A DNA stretch of 64,000 bases from JALOAT01 sp041685115 (lineage in GTDB: Bacteria > Pseudomonadota > Gammaproteobacteria > Thiohalomonadales > Thiohalomonadaceae), in contig JAWLGK010000001.1 of the NCBI GenBank assembly GCA_041685115.1, forward strand, positions 62,001 to 126,000, given 5' to 3'. Under the pieces are notes generated by a model that was not told where the DNA came from, did no database searches, and worked only from the letters and a program-made list of their open reading frames with translations. Below are positions 16,253-24,356 of this stretch, piece after piece. The first letter of the stretch is position 1, and each line of letters begins with the position of its first letter. A program made the position numbers and the translations under genes.

Positions 16253-17415
16253 GCAACCTCTCGCGCCATATCATCGCTCGCGACAAGGAGCGGCTCGAAA
16301 ATGTGCCGAGCGATATGCCGAACTACTGGCACCGCTACTCCATCGCCGGTTAGGTGATACGCCTCGTTGTAACTCCCAGGCAGAATGTAATCGTCGGGCA
16401 ACCCCATGAGTCGGGCCGTTTCTCGGCTGGATATCAGCCTAGACCGAACGTTCGTTCCGTCCACAACTAGGATTAGCTGGCGGCTTGAGCCGCCAGCCGG
16501 TGTCCTCAGGCATCCTGCCACGTCGTCAAATCGCACTTCGGCGCGTTGCACCTTGACGCCATTCTCGTCGCGTCGGGTGCGCTTGTACACAGTGCCGACT
16601 ATCCGGCGACCCGTCGCCTTAGCTTGCTTTTTCGCTTCGGTGACCTTCGCGCGGTTAACCTCGCTCATCATCGCGAGGAGCTGCTTTGTCTCGGCAGCCG
16701 TGTGCCATGTTGTGCTGTCGGGATCTTCCTCGATCAGATCGGCAAACGTTGTTTCGCGCGGCGGCGGCAGAGGCGTGTTCCACCAGATCCACTGCTGTTT
16801 TTGTTTCCCAGTCAGCTTTTCGTGAGCGCCAAGGAGGGCTCGCGGATGCCAGCGCGTTGGTCCACTGCTATATGTGCCGGATGGCAGCGTAAGATCACCT
16901 CGCACGCCGATCACGAACAGGCGAGGGCGAGAGTGGGGCACGAACAGAGCTGCATCTATAACCATCGCGCCGAAACGGTATCCCGCGCGGTGAAAGGCTC
17001 CGCAGATGGCCGCGAAATCCTTGCCGTCGTGCGATGTCAGTGTGCCAGTGACGTTTTCTAGCGCAATGATCTCCGGGGCGCGGTTCTCGGCAATCAAGCC
17101 CTTCATGGCATCCCAGAATGGCCAGAAAGTCCCCGAGCGATCGCCTTTGAGCCCTGCGCCAGCGCCCGCTAGCGACAGGTCTTGGCACGGGAAGGAGCCC
17201 CACACGAGATTTGCCGAACCGGGCAACTCTTGAGCTTTGATCGCGCGGACGTCACATGTCTTGAGTTCGCCATCGCCCCAGTTCTCGCGATATGCCGCGC
17301 TCTTTTTGTGGTCAAAATCGTTAGCGAAAAGGCACTTCCACCCGTCGCCAAGGCCGGCGCGGGCCATACCACCACCGGCAAAGAACTCGTAGAAAGCGAA
17401 CCTATTGTTTTTCAT
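16249..17415 (-). CDS. DNA (cytosine-5) methyltransferase
   Basis: The product has 388 aa from ATG 17415; a TTG at 17430 in frame would add five residues. Motif I is FYEFFAGGGMARAGL, motif IV is GSFPCQDLSLAGAG with the catalytic Cys, and motif VI is IIALENVTG. A long insert before the conserved C-terminal motifs is the target-recognition region. It methylates cytosine at C5 in a site that cannot be read here. The start lies within the last 14 nt of the RHH gene. The operon order is regulator, M, R, Vsr, GIY-YIG. Confidence 0.93.
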   Translation of the reverse strand: MKNNRFAFYEFFAGGGMARAGLGDGWKCLFANDFDHKKSAAYRENWGDGELKTCDVRAIKAQELPGSANLVWGSFPCQDLSLAGAGAGLKGDRSGTFWPFWDAMKGLIAENRAPEIIALENVTGTLTSHDGKDFAAICGAFHRAGYRFGAMVIDAALFVPHSRPRLFVIGVRGDLTLPSGTYSSGPTRWHPRALLGAHEKLTGKQKQQWIWWNTPLPPPRETTFADLIEEDPDSTTWHTAAETKQLLAMMSEVNRAKVTEAKKQAKATGRRIVGTVYKRTRRDENGVKVQRAEVRFDDVAGCLRTPAGGSSRQLILVVDGTNVRSRLISSRETARLMGLPDDYILPGSYNEAYHLTGDGVAVPVVRHIARHIFEPLLVASDDMAREVA

Positions 17416-17590
17416 TGTGTTTTCGCTCAAAAAGGTCGGCTTGCAGCGTCGGTGGGTTCTTGGCCACGTACTCCCGCATGTACTGGCGGAGGATCTGCGC
17501 TGCGGGCACCCCTTGCTCTTGGCAAGCTACCAGAAATCGATGATGGAGGTCGGGTTCAATCCTGATCCGTAACGCGGAACTCTTTGCCAT
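17402..17590 (-). CDS. ribbon-helix-helix type small regulator at head of R-M operon
   Basis: The product has 62 aa from ATG 17590. SSALRIRIEPDLHHRFLVAC reads as a short beta strand followed by helix 1 of an RHH fold, and then GVPAAQILRQYMREYV as helix 2. It looks like a CopG/RelB-type DNA binder. A perfect 24-bp palindrome begins 10 nt upstream of the start codon, a natural operator. The gene overlaps the methyltransferase start, so it leads the five-gene operon. It is probably an autorepressor that times R-M expression. Most known R-M controllers are helix-turn-helix C proteins, so this would be a different solution. The role is inferred. Confidence 0.7.
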   Translation of the reverse strand: MAKSSALRIRIEPDLHHRFLVACQEQGVPAAQILRQYMREYVAKNPPTLQADLFERKHNEKQ

Positions 17591-17600
17591 TGGCGCCACA

Positions 17601-17624
17601 TTGGATACACATTTGTGTATCCAA
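17601..17624. promoter_or_regulatory. perfect palindrome, putative operator of the RHH/R-M operon
   Basis: TTGGATACACA-TT-TGTGTATCCAA is an 11-bp perfect inverted repeat around two bases. It sits 10-34 nt upstream of the RHH start codon, over the expected promoter or leader. A TATGGT-like -10 hexamer lies just beyond it (minus strand, 17630-17635). Binding by the RHH protein is inferred. Confidence 0.7.
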
Positions 17625-18004
17625 TCGTACCATAGGCACGGGTGGTCGATACACCTATTCCGGTCCGTCCATCGCTTGGTCGAGCAGACATCTTGCCAGC
17701 AGTTCCATCCGTCAGGGGCTTCGACGGATAGGACCAAGGCCCCCCTCTTCCAGTGAGTGGGTAGGCACCTACGAAGACAAAGGGGATTTGAGGGCTTGGC
17801 CGCCTGAGGAAAGGAGCACGCGACAATGCGAGAACTGAGCCCGCTATCCCTCGCCCCACCCGCGATTTATTGATCATTCGGTTCGGTTCGATAGCCGCAA
17901 ACATCCTTGGAATCAATCAGGGACAGACCACGGTTTCCGCCGCTCTCTTGCCGAAACCGTGGTCTGTCCCCGATTGTTCACACCTAGCCCTCACTGGCTT
18001 TACG
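17625..18004. other. spacer upstream of the R-M operon, no gene recognised
   Basis: Short ORFs on both strands show no recognisable domains. The stretch at 17660-17850 has an even, coding-like base pattern and may be an old gene scrap, but I cannot name it. The right part contains the palindrome at 17915-17975. Confidence 0.4.
17915..17975. repeat. 61-bp palindrome, GGGACAGACCACGG type
   Basis: The arms at 17915-17937 and 17953-17975 are 23 bp with one mismatch (AATCAGGGACAGACCACGG pairs with CCGTGGTCTGTCCCCGATT) around a 15-nt loop. It belongs with the related elements at 18531 and 18794, all around the nuclease gene. Confidence 0.85.
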
Positions 18005-18469
18005 TTACTGCTGTTCCCTTTTGTACTTGCGCCATTCCCACGGAGGTTGCCGTTCAGATTCCGGTAATGACCAAAGCCCCAACCTAGCTTCTTTTGCCTC
18101 CGTCTCTAGGTCGAGTAAGAAAAGGCGCTTCACGTATTTCCTATAGGCCCAAGCATTCCCCGTCCTGACCTGTTCCGCGTTGACGTCTAGGTCGCCAACA
18201 TAGATGCGGCCTATCAGCCGCTTGTACTTGTCAGTTCCGGCAGTGACCACCCTCACCTGCTTACCTGCAAGAAGGGTAGCTAAAGCCTCCCTGGATCGAC
18301 TGCCCCATGGTTGCTTCCGTTCGGGTGCGTCAATTTCGTCCAGCCTGATCTTGAGCTGCTGCTGATCAACGAGGACCGTGATGGTATCTCCATCCGTGAC
18401 CTTGACCACCAGCCCTTCGATCTGAGCGGGAGCAACTGCGAGAACGGCCGCAAGAAGTAGTGAAGTCAT
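18005..18469 (-). CDS. exported thermonuclease (SNase-like) family protein
   Basis: The product has 154 aa with a short signal peptide (about 1-16). VKVTDGDTITVLV, IRLDEIDAPERKQPWG, and KRLIGRIYVGDLDVNAEQV match staphylococcal-nuclease-like proteins. The first catalytic Arg (IRLDEIDAPE), the Glu after it (SREAL) and the second Arg (IGRIYV) are present. It should hydrolyse DNA and RNA in the periplasm or outside the cell using Ca2+. It stands alone, flanked by repeats. These genes are common on mobile elements. Confidence 0.88.
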   Translation of the reverse strand: MTSLLLAAVLAVAPAQIEGLVVKVTDGDTITVLVDQQQLKIRLDEIDAPERKQPWGSRSREALATLLAGKQVRVVTAGTDKYKRLIGRIYVGDLDVNAEQVRTGNAWAYRKYVKRLFLLDLETEAKEARLGLWSLPESERQPPWEWRKYKREQQ

Positions 18470-18530
18470 TTGATGTCAAACTGCCTCTACTGCGCTGGCT
18501 TGAGGAACACTCGGTTTGGACTGGGTAATC

Positions 18531-18582
18531 GGGGACGTACCACGGTCCCAGGACCGGCGGACGGAAACCGTGGTACGTCCCC
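18531..18582. repeat. palindrome GGGGACGTACCACGGT, 16-bp perfect arms
   Basis: The arms 18531-18546 and 18567-18582 are exact inverted copies. The layout (GGGAC-x-ACCACGGT) matches the elements at 17915 and 18794, but with GTA instead of AGA in both arms, so the arms changed together. Confidence 0.85.
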
Positions 18583-18733
18583 AGGCACGTCCCCTGTTCA
18601 TGAGCGGTGAAGCGAGGACCCTCGTGATTCTCCTACCGTGAGGTCTCGATGCTTTCTGCGACTGCGGGAATTCGAGAGCGCCCCTGGAGCCGCCGATGAC
18701 CCCACCGTCATCGCCCGAGCCCTTGGCGCCGTG

Positions 18734-18762
18734 GCCCGAGCCCGAGCCCGAGCCCGAGCCCG
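18734..18762. repeat. hexanucleotide repeat (GCCCGA)n, nearly five units
   Basis: GCCCGA is repeated 4.8 times. It is not inside a convincing gene. On the plus strand a short frame would read Glu-Pro repeats, but no start or homologue is evident. Confidence 0.8.
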
Positions 18763-18793
18763 CAAATGAGCCGTCTTTTAGCGATACAAAATC

Positions 18794-18881
18794 AATCAGG
18801 GACAGATCACGGTTCTAAGTCAATCGAAAGCAGACCCGGTTTCGGCCATTCTCATTCCGGAACGGTGGTCTGTACCCGATT
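18794..18881. repeat. degenerate palindrome of the GGGACAGATCACGG type
   Basis: The left arm AATCAGGGACAGATCACGG and the right arm CGGTGGTCTGTACCCGATT pair imperfectly across a longer loop of about 45 nt. It is the third member of the family found at 17915 and 18531. The surrounding 18883-19015 holds nothing else I can support. Confidence 0.65.
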
Positions 18882-19015
18882 GCTCCGATGCGAGAGCGTA
18901 ACCCCTTTTGCGCGGCCTCGGATTGCCCGCGCGGTCCTTGGATGTTGGGCTTCCTTCGTCAGCCCACCCTACGCGTGCTCAACCAAACGAGCCTATCCGA
19001 TGGTGAGATGCGGTA

Positions 19016-21181
19016 TCAGGTCAGCTTGATTACCTCGCCGTACAGTTTCCGCAGATGCCCGTCGGACATGTCCAGGATGGGCTCGTACATGAAGGAGTTC
19101 AGATGAATGTTCTCCGGTGTCATGAGGGCGACGCGTTGTAGGACCTTGATCGTCTTCAGCTCTGTGCCGAACAGTTTGCGGAACCTCGCGAGCAGCTTTG
19201 GCGTTTGGTTCGAGTCGATACTCGCAACGAAGGAAGGGTCATTGATGCGGTCAACCATGAAGCGCTCGGCGGTAAGGCGGATCGACATGGCGAGCACGAT
19301 CTTGTTTTCGAAATTAATCCCCTCGGCAGCCTTCAGGCATTCACCGGCCTCGTGCGCGATGAGGTCCATGACAGGCTTTGCGCCGTCGGTCGACGCAACA
19401 TTCTGGCCGAACAGCCTGTTAAAGATCGTGTCTAGGTCGGAAATCGTGATCTGATCGGAGTCGGCCTTCCAGTGCAAAAGCGACGTAAGCTTGACGAAGT
19501 CAGGGTCGGCGGAATCCTTTGTGTACTCAATCAGATTGCGCATGAAGGGGATGCAGGCAACCTTTTTCTTCGGCTCGATGGTGAAGTTGGGTTTCCAGTC
19601 TTTTACGAATACATTTTGGATGCCAGCAGCCTGCTCAAGCACTAAGCCCGCTGCGGTCTTCGATGCCATGAAACAGTCTGGGTACCTGACAAACCGACTC
19701 TGAATAGTTCGGTAGAAGTCGAAGTTGTGGGTAAGGATTATCTGTTTGAAGTGGGGATCTTCGGCAATATCCATCAGATACTGAATGATTGCGTACTTGT
19801 TCTTGTAGTCAAATGAGTCTGCAATGTCATCGACGATGATGAGCGTTTCCTGTTTCGCCTTCTTCCGAACCTCGATCTCGAAGAGGATGTTCAGCACGTA
19901 GAAGGCCTTCTTTTCCCCCGTGCTAAGCGCTTGCATGAGTGCGTTGCGGTCAACGGCCGCTTTATCGCCCGCATCCTCGAACGTGAAGCCAAGGCTAAGC
20001 ATCGGTTCCTGGCCGAGGATTACGGCCAATCGGTTAGTGGCCTCCAGCTTGAAAGGTACGAAAAAGCGGTCGTTGAAGATATCGATTACCTCTTCCCATT
20101 GTGTGCGCTCCTTGGCGGCTTGCTCTTCGATCTCTTTACGTCTTGTTTGTGCTGCTTGGTACTTGTTTAGCAAATCCTGAAAAGGCTCGAAGCGCGCCTT
20201 CAGGTAGGACTTCCAGACGTCCTCCTTGAAGGCAGGTATGTTGCCAAGGCGGACCAGCAGCTCTTCATGGTTCAGCAGGTATGCTTCGAAATCTCGGACC
20301 GTTACGTTCTTCTGGATGAGCTTGTCGAGCTTCGCGAACTTCTTCTTTAGCTCCTGATCGTTGGAAATGGCATCCTTCTCTTTGGCGATCAGCTCTTCGA
20401 GTTCCTTCTGGCTGGTTATCTCCAACTTGGTATCGGCGTTCAGGGTAACGGAGTGCTTCGCGTCAAAGAATCCGTTGTCTGCAAGCTGCTTTGCGATAGT
20501 CGCCGCGTTGTAGTAGTTGAATGTTCCCTTCTTGAAGTAGGTCGATGCAGCCAATAGTTCGTTGTACTTTGTGATGTAGTCCTGAATGGCTGTCTTCGCC
20601 TCTTCCGTGCCTAGAAGGGCGAGCACCTTGTCGTCGAAGATCACGTCGTATAAAACTGTTGCGAGCGCGGATTCTGGCATCGCGGCGACTTCATCCTTTA
20701 TGCGGTTCAGCGCAACATAGAATTGGTCGTCGCGTGCCGTGAAGGTGGTCGACAGCTCCTTTTCAATGTTTTTCTTCGAACCAGACTGCTCCTTGAGAGC
20801 TTTCAGCAAGGCCTCCTTTGCCTCATCGATATCCGCATGGAGAGTTTCGTACTCTTTGCGTAGCGCAGGGTTGACCAGTAGCGTTGAAGTCTTCGCGGAG
20901 TGCCCCAGAACCTCGTCATACGGACGAACGACAAGTACGCTTTCCTTGGGCAGATCTGCGCCGGCTTCGTCCTTGATTTCGCGCCTGCTCGCGCGCGCTG
21001 GGAAGATGCGATCCTTGGAAGCGGCTCCATCTGCGATATCTTGGAAGGTCTGCGCGAGTGAAGACTTCATGGAGCCGTTCGGCGCATAGACGGCACAGGC
21101 CTTGGCGTTTGAGAAGTCGAATTTAGCCTGCAGCTTCTTGATGCCGTAGCAGTTTTCCAGGTCGACGCTCACTAATTTCAT
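19016..21181 (-). CDS. SMC/ABC-like AAA ATPase with variant Walker A, putative defence protein
   Basis: The product has 721 aa. The Walker A region near 33-41 reads APNGSMKSS. It has Ala for the first Gly and Met for the Gly before Lys39. Central coiled-coil-like helices run from about 105 to 370. The ABC signature LSTGEKKA is near 417-424, Walker B (LIIVDDIADSFD) near 442-453, and the H-loop ILTHNFDF near 478. This is an overlapping Rad50/SMC head arrangement in which the second acidic residue is Asp. The C-terminal 220 residues are helical and unassigned. It follows the MNT-HEPN gene by 81 nt. I infer a nucleic-acid-sensing ATPase of a defence cassette; no activity is established. Confidence 0.75.
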   Translation of the reverse strand: MKLVSVDLENCYGIKKLQAKFDFSNAKACAVYAPNGSMKSSLAQTFQDIADGAASKDRIFPARASRREIKDEAGADLPKESVLVVRPYDEVLGHSAKTSTLLVNPALRKEYETLHADIDEAKEALLKALKEQSGSKKNIEKELSTTFTARDDQFYVALNRIKDEVAAMPESALATVLYDVIFDDKVLALLGTEEAKTAIQDYITKYNELLAASTYFKKGTFNYYNAATIAKQLADNGFFDAKHSVTLNADTKLEITSQKELEELIAKEKDAISNDQELKKKFAKLDKLIQKNVTVRDFEAYLLNHEELLVRLGNIPAFKEDVWKSYLKARFEPFQDLLNKYQAAQTRRKEIEEQAAKERTQWEEVIDIFNDRFFVPFKLEATNRLAVILGQEPMLSLGFTFEDAGDKAAVDRNALMQALSTGEKKAFYVLNILFEIEVRKKAKQETLIIVDDIADSFDYKNKYAIIQYLMDIAEDPHFKQIILTHNFDFYRTIQSRFVRYPDCFMASKTAAGLVLEQAAGIQNVFVKDWKPNFTIEPKKKVACIPFMRNLIEYTKDSADPDFVKLTSLLHWKADSDQITISDLDTIFNRLFGQNVASTDGAKPVMDLIAHEAGECLKAAEGINFENKIVLAMSIRLTAERFMVDRINDPSFVASIDSNQTPKLLARFRKLFGTELKTIKVLQRVALMTPENIHLNSFMYEPILDMSDGHLRKLYGEVIKLT

Positions 21182-21262
21182 GTCCGGTGATCTCTGTGCG
21201 AAGTCTGATGGATTCTTTGAACAGGATTTTGGTCAGTTGAAGGGTTCTCGGCAGAGCGACGG

Positions 21263-22201
21263 TCAGGTCTTTCCTCTTGCCTCTGCGCAAACTCGCAATT
21301 CATCGACCTTCTTCCCGCAAACTTCTGCTGCAAGCCATTTGAGAGCTGCCACCCGTTCGCCTATTGCACTCAGTTCGGCATCAGAAATCCGGTAGCTCTT
21401 GCTATACCGGGCGTCCACATAGGCGCGGCGCAGGAGGTCGAAGAGATGCTCCTCCTCGCTCGTATTTCTCGGGAAGACGGTCGTGAATCGCGGGTCGAAG
21501 CCTGCCGCCTGGGACAGAAGCTTGTCCAGGTCATGCTCTTTGGGCTTGTAGCCCGTATGCACGAGCAGAAGGCATGTGATGTAGCGCTCAGCTGTTTGGT
21601 GCCAATCAAAGGCAGCGATCTTCAGCCGGCCTTCAGACTGGTGGAAACGGGCACCGGCCATGAACCCATCCCCACTCTCCATCCACGCCTCAAAATACTC
21701 CTCCGCATGCCTCAACATCACCTCCGGCGGCAGCTCCTTCGGCGGCCTCGCCAACGAATACCGCTTCGAATCCCAAAGCAGGAACCCCTCCTTCAGGATG
21801 TCCATGAAGAAGAACCGCCTCTCCGCCAACATCTGATTCACATGCTGAATCGTATGCACGATGAAGTTGACGCGGGTTCCTTTGCCTTCGGGCTGCAACG
21901 CGGCCTTCAACTTCTCGTCGTGGTTGACGTCGCGCTCGCGGTCCTTGTCGGCGGTGATGATGAGGATGTCGTAGTCGGAGTGGTAGCCGTAGGTGATGTG
22001 GTCTTCTTCGTATTCGTCTTCCACCCAGTCGCCGCGGGCGTGGGAGCCGAAGAGGATGATCATTTCCACGTCCTGGTGGGCGCGGATGGTTTCGACGGTG
22101 CGGCGCAGTTCGGCCTGTTTGTGGGGCGGGAGGTGTTTGGGGCGGGTCTTCATCTTGTACCAGGGCGAGGGGCCGCGGGTGTCCTCGTAGCTGTGTTCCA
22201 T
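21263..22201 (-). CDS. nucleotidyltransferase-HEPN fusion protein
   Basis: The product has 312 aa. The N-terminal minimal nucleotidyltransferase domain has ILFGSHARGDW (52-58 GSxxRGD) and YHSDYDILII (75-80), the metal-binding motifs of this superfamily. The C-terminal HEPN domain (about 165-300) contains FDWHQTAERYITCLL and EHDLDKLLSQA, then DARYSKSYRI, matching the PF05168-type core. The RNase motif Rx4-6H is not evident. In many toxin-antitoxin modules HEPN and MNT are separate genes, and the MNT AMPylates the HEPN toxin. Here they are one chain. The start ATG overlaps the stop of the 71-aa gene upstream (TGATG), so translation is coupled. Confidence 0.85.
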   Translation of the reverse strand: MEHSYEDTRGPSPWYKMKTRPKHLPPHKQAELRRTVETIRAHQDVEMIILFGSHARGDWVEDEYEEDHITYGYHSDYDILIITADKDRERDVNHDEKLKAALQPEGKGTRVNFIVHTIQHVNQMLAERRFFFMDILKEGFLLWDSKRYSLARPPKELPPEVMLRHAEEYFEAWMESGDGFMAGARFHQSEGRLKIAAFDWHQTAERYITCLLLVHTGYKPKEHDLDKLLSQAAGFDPRFTTVFPRNTSEEEHLFDLLRRAYVDARYSKSYRISDAELSAIGERVAALKWLAAEVCGKKVDELRVCAEARGKT

Positions 22202-22416
22202 CACGGGGCCTCCTGTTCCATGGCATGGCGGGCGCCTGCGTTTTGCAGTTCCTCGGTGGCCGTTTCGAGGCGGACGGCGAGGTCGTGCAGCACTTGGGCG
22301 AAGGCGCCGCGGTCCACGTCCTGGAGGTCGGGCCCGGCCAACATCAAATCGGCAAGCAGTCGCATGTGTCCGGCGATCAGGTCGAGCCGGTCCGTGATTG
22401 CATGGTGTCTTTCCAT
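22201..22416 (-). CDS. small helical protein, first gene of the MNT-HEPN/ATPase cassette
   Basis: The product has 71 aa, beginning MERHHAITDRLDLIAGHMRL. It is predicted mainly helical from its heptad-like Leu/Ile/Ala spacing, with no Cys and no signal. ATG 22416 was chosen because AGGAG sits 7 nt upstream; an ATG at 22422 is too close to that site. The stop shares a base with the next start codon. I do not recognise the family. Its position suggests a regulator or a partner that controls the MNT-HEPN protein. Confidence 0.6.
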   Translation of the reverse strand: MERHHAITDRLDLIAGHMRLLADLMLAGPDLQDVDRGAFAQVLHDLAVRLETATEELQNAGARHAMEQEAP

Positions 22417-23068
22417 GTTCATTCTCCTGACAGTGCGTTCCGTGTGCCTGCGAACCACTCCGTGTGGCGTCGCGAGCACTTCGTTCCTTTGTCAGGTGCG
22501 GCGGGCTTGTTTCCCGTGAGGGTGTTGTATTCCGCCCGCGCCCGGGTTCGACTTCACCGGGCGTCCGGCCGCCTGAAACGGCTCGATGGTAGCGCGGGTG
22601 GGGGGAGGGTGGAAGGGGCGCGTGGCTCTGACATTGGGTTAGCGGCGAGCGGCAGCTCGCTCCCACATGCGGGGGGATATACAAACTGTAGGCGCGGGCT
22701 CAGGCGGGGATGGGTTCTTCATGGGGCAAGCGCGGGCTGAGCCCGTTCCTACGGGGGAAACTGGTTGTTTCTGTGGCTCGTCCACGAATGTTGGCTGGGC
22801 GAGCGCTGTGTGGCGGTGTCCTGCGGGCGGAGCTGAGCACGGACAGGTATTTGGGGGCACGGCCACCAGCCATGCGGGCGGGCATGTGCACCACCAATGC
22901 CACCGAGCGTGCGTCGGATAGATGGACATTCGTATCATTTGCGACATGTGCGAACATTGCGTGTAGGGGTACATCGCATGCGCTTGACCGAGACCGGCAA
23001 GGACTTGCACCCGGCGGCCGATGCAATCGGGTGCGGTCGAGGCGGTGCAATGGCTGTTAGGAACCGGG
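22417..23068. other. 652-bp spacer with REP-like elements
   Basis: This is the upstream region of two divergent units. A REP-like element (GAGCGGCAGCTCGCTCCCAC) lies near 22645-22667. A second palindromic GC-rich element (GCGGGCTGAGCCCGTTCCTA) lies near 22733-22755. ORFs crossing the region show no domain or credible start. The promoter for the defence cassette should lie near 22430-22560, but I see no convincing hexamers. Confidence 0.6.
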
Positions 23069-23728
23069 ATGCAGCTCCCCTTCACAACTGAACAGTTCTT
23101 CGGGGTTTTCCGCGACTACAACACGGCGTTGTACCCCGCGCAGTTTCTGTTGTTCGGTCTCGCGGTCGTGGCGATCGTATTGGTCGTTGTTCCTCGTCGC
23201 TGGTCCGGGGTGGGTATCTCGGGCATTCTTGCGGTCCTGTGGGCGTGGCTTGGCATCGCCTATCACCTTTGCTTTTTCACTGCCATCAATCCGTTGGCGT
23301 ACGGCTTTGCGGCCCTCTCACTTGCCGGTTCTTTCGCGTTTCTCTGGCAGGGTGTCATTCGAAGAAAACTGGATTTCCGGATGACGCGGGGAACGCACAC
23401 GGTCATCGGGATCGTCCTGGTTATCTATGCGCTGGCAATTTACCCGGCGTGGTCCGTGTATTCCGGGCACACCTATCCCGAATTGCCGACCTTCGGGCTC
23501 CCCTGTCCGACGACGCTATTCACCCTGGGCCTGCTTGCGTTCCTGGCCCGCCCGTATCCGCGTGGCCCGCTTGTCGTTCCGGTTCTCTGGGCCTCCATTG
23601 GTGGCCAAGCCGCCTTTTTGCTCGGCGTGCCGCAGGACACCGGCCTGCTTGTGGCGGGGGTGATCGGCCTCGTGTTGATGATGGAAGCCAACAAGTCATC
23701 GCGACATGACCAGGAAGGGGCGTGGTAA
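23069..23728 (+). CDS. DUF6064 family membrane protein
   Basis: The product has 219 aa with about six to seven hydrophobic helices. It starts MQLPFTTEQFFGVFRDYN, and WAWLGIAYHLCFF and FGLPCPTTLFTLGLL are the conserved pieces I associate with DUF6064. ATG 23069 follows TTAGGAACCGGG; the in-frame codon at 23021 adds a poor N-terminus. The function is unknown. It is monocistronic and 104 nt upstream of an acetyltransferase. Confidence 0.78.
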   Translation: MQLPFTTEQFFGVFRDYNTALYPAQFLLFGLAVVAIVLVVVPRRWSGVGISGILAVLWAWLGIAYHLCFFTAINPLAYGFAALSLAGSFAFLWQGVIRRKLDFRMTRGTHTVIGIVLVIYALAIYPAWSVYSGHTYPELPTFGLPCPTTLFTLGLLAFLARPYPRGPLVVPVLWASIGGQAAFLLGVPQDTGLLVAGVIGLVLMMEANKSSRHDQEGAW

Positions 23729-23832
23729 ATGGGTGTTTGTGCGCCTGGGGAGTCCGGGACAGACGTAACATCGACAATTCTGAACGACGTCACCCAAAGG
23801 TGCGCAGCACCTCCCAACATTAAAGAATACAG

Positions 23833-24312
23833 ATGCCACAGAACACCTTCATTGAAAGAGCTACTGCAAGTGACTCGTCTGAAGTCGCCGTAATGGTTGG
23901 GGAGCTTTTGGGGGAGATCATGAATGCCATTGGTGTTCAGGCGTTCAACTTCGATCTCGACGAGACCACGACCAGGCTCAGGGACTTTCTCGACCAGGAA
24001 AAATATTTCGTGTTCGTCGCGCGCGATGCGCACCACCAGGCTGTGGGCTTCATAGCGATCTACGAAAGCTATGCGCTCTATGCCGAAGGGGCGTTCGGGA
24101 CAATCCCGGAGCTCTATGTGAGGTCTGACAGACGGTCGAGCGGTGTGGGGACGCAGCTCTTGTCGCGCGCGAAATCGTTCGGGGAGTCACGCGGATGGAG
24201 ACGGCTAGAGGTCACCACGCCGCCGCTGCCGCAGTTTCAAAAGACCCTGGCGTTCTACGAGCGGGAAGGTTTCACAATTACCGGTGGGCGTAAGTTGAAG
24301 TGCGGTTTGTAA
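23833..24312 (+). CDS. GNAT family N-acetyltransferase
   Basis: The product has 159 aa. It has the GNAT core with IPELYVRSDRRSSGVGTQLL, in which R-S-S-G-V-G is the acetyl-CoA pyrophosphate-binding R/QxxGxG/A loop. The late FYEREGFTITGG is the usual C-terminal strand. It should transfer an acetyl group to an amine; the substrate is unknown. It stands alone on the plus strand. Confidence 0.87.
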   Translation: MPQNTFIERATASDSSEVAVMVGELLGEIMNAIGVQAFNFDLDETTTRLRDFLDQEKYFVFVARDAHHQAVGFIAIYESYALYAEGAFGTIPELYVRSDRRSSGVGTQLLSRAKSFGESRGWRRLEVTTPPLPQFQKTLAFYEREGFTITGGRKLKCGL

Positions 24313-24356
24313 CCGGCACGACGCGCATATTGAAGCCAGGTGGTGATGTGCCGCGG

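Noticed and set aside
17660..17850. Possible transposase or integrase scrap
   Set aside because: No catalytic motif or inverted repeats could be found; only an even base pattern.
21263..22684. Longer N-terminus of the MNT-HEPN protein from an upstream start
   Set aside because: The added 160 residues are Pro/Arg/His-rich, overlap the 71-aa gene in another frame and come before the TGATG junction.
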